Source of the DNA: a virus
Direction: 5' to 3' (one strand)
IMG/VR virus record: IMGVR_UViG_3300007513_000151
Coordinates: 1-28,475 of that record
DNA length: 28,475 nucleotides
Shown: one piece after another, positions 28,461 to 28,475 of the stretch
Layout of the letters: each line of letters starts with the position of its first letter
Numbering within the stretch: the stretch's first letter is position 1
Position numbers and translations under genes: made by a program
Notes under the pieces: generated by a model
The model's input: only the letters and a program-made list of their open reading frames with translations
Database searches by the model: none
What the model was told of the DNA's origin: nothing

Positions 28461-28475
28461 AAAAACCGGCGGGTT
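28461..28475 (-). terminator. Possible 3' part of an intrinsic terminator at window edge
   Basis: Reading with the genes, the window begins AACCCGCCGGTTTTT, a GC-rich run followed by five T. It could be the right arm and U-run of a terminator of the preceding gene (often the capsid gene), or a short AACC-CGCC-GGTT hairpin. The left arm lies outside the window. Confidence 0.3.

Noticed and set aside
1-28475. tRNA genes, CRISPR arrays, insertion sequences, integrase or lysis genes
   Set aside because: The window is filled by structural genes; I saw no cloverleaf, regularly spaced repeats, transposase motifs or attachment-site duplication.

Overview
The window is one co-oriented block of structural genes from a long-tailed, non-contractile (siphovirus-type) bacteriophage. 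All genes lie on the minus strand, so transcription runs from base 28475 towards base 1. The DNA is AT-rich and almost gap-free. Many genes are joined by TAATG or ATGA/GTGA stop-start overlaps, and most starts are preceded by AGGAG-type ribosome binding sites. The neck-to-tail-tip gene order and recognisable λ L, M, K, I and J homologues show a λ-like tail. The downstream fibre genes instead resemble small fibre and accessory genes I know from marine cyanophages and other marine phages. That mix suggests a marine bacterial host, but no gene here identifies the host.

Layout in transcription order. (1) Neck: head-tail connector (28439-27420), large neck/tail-completion candidate (27420-26122) and tail terminator (26122-25667). 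(2) Tail tube: major tail protein (25606-24467), followed by a strong intrinsic terminator. (3) Tail assembly chaperones G and G-T (24393-23561). They are linked by a -1 frameshift signal: slippery AAATTTT, a 7-nt spacer, and a 5-bp hairpin with the zero-frame stop in its loop. (4) A 1628-residue tape measure protein (23560-18674). (5) Tail tip: M, L, K, I and J homologues, then an FN3-repeat protein that looks like the detached C-terminal half of J (18668-10688). (6) Fibres: two fibre genes (10681-9029). Then comes an exact-consensus sigma70 promoter (TTGACA-17-TATAAT, 9007-8979), which starts a second unit of 14 small-to-medium fibre and accessory genes running off the left edge (8866-1).

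The most unusual signal is a set of in-frame insertions in conserved tail proteins. A short two-cysteine module (C-x10-C-x6-W in five of eight copies, longer spacing or a lost Trp in the rest) occurs in the connector (2 copies), L (2), J (3) and the FN3 protein (1). Each copy that can be aligned to λ by eye sits in a loop of an otherwise conserved fold. Three copies in three different genes still share about 39 of 47 nucleotides pairwise. M carries a different 67-residue insert, and the connector carries a third type. Subtracting the inserts gives about 231 residues for L and 113 for M, against 232 and 109 in λ. The fibre unit looks like a modular cassette array: N-terminal and C-terminal pieces are shared between genes, one pair is a tandem duplicate with a 31-nt exact repeat, and intergenic junction sequences recur.
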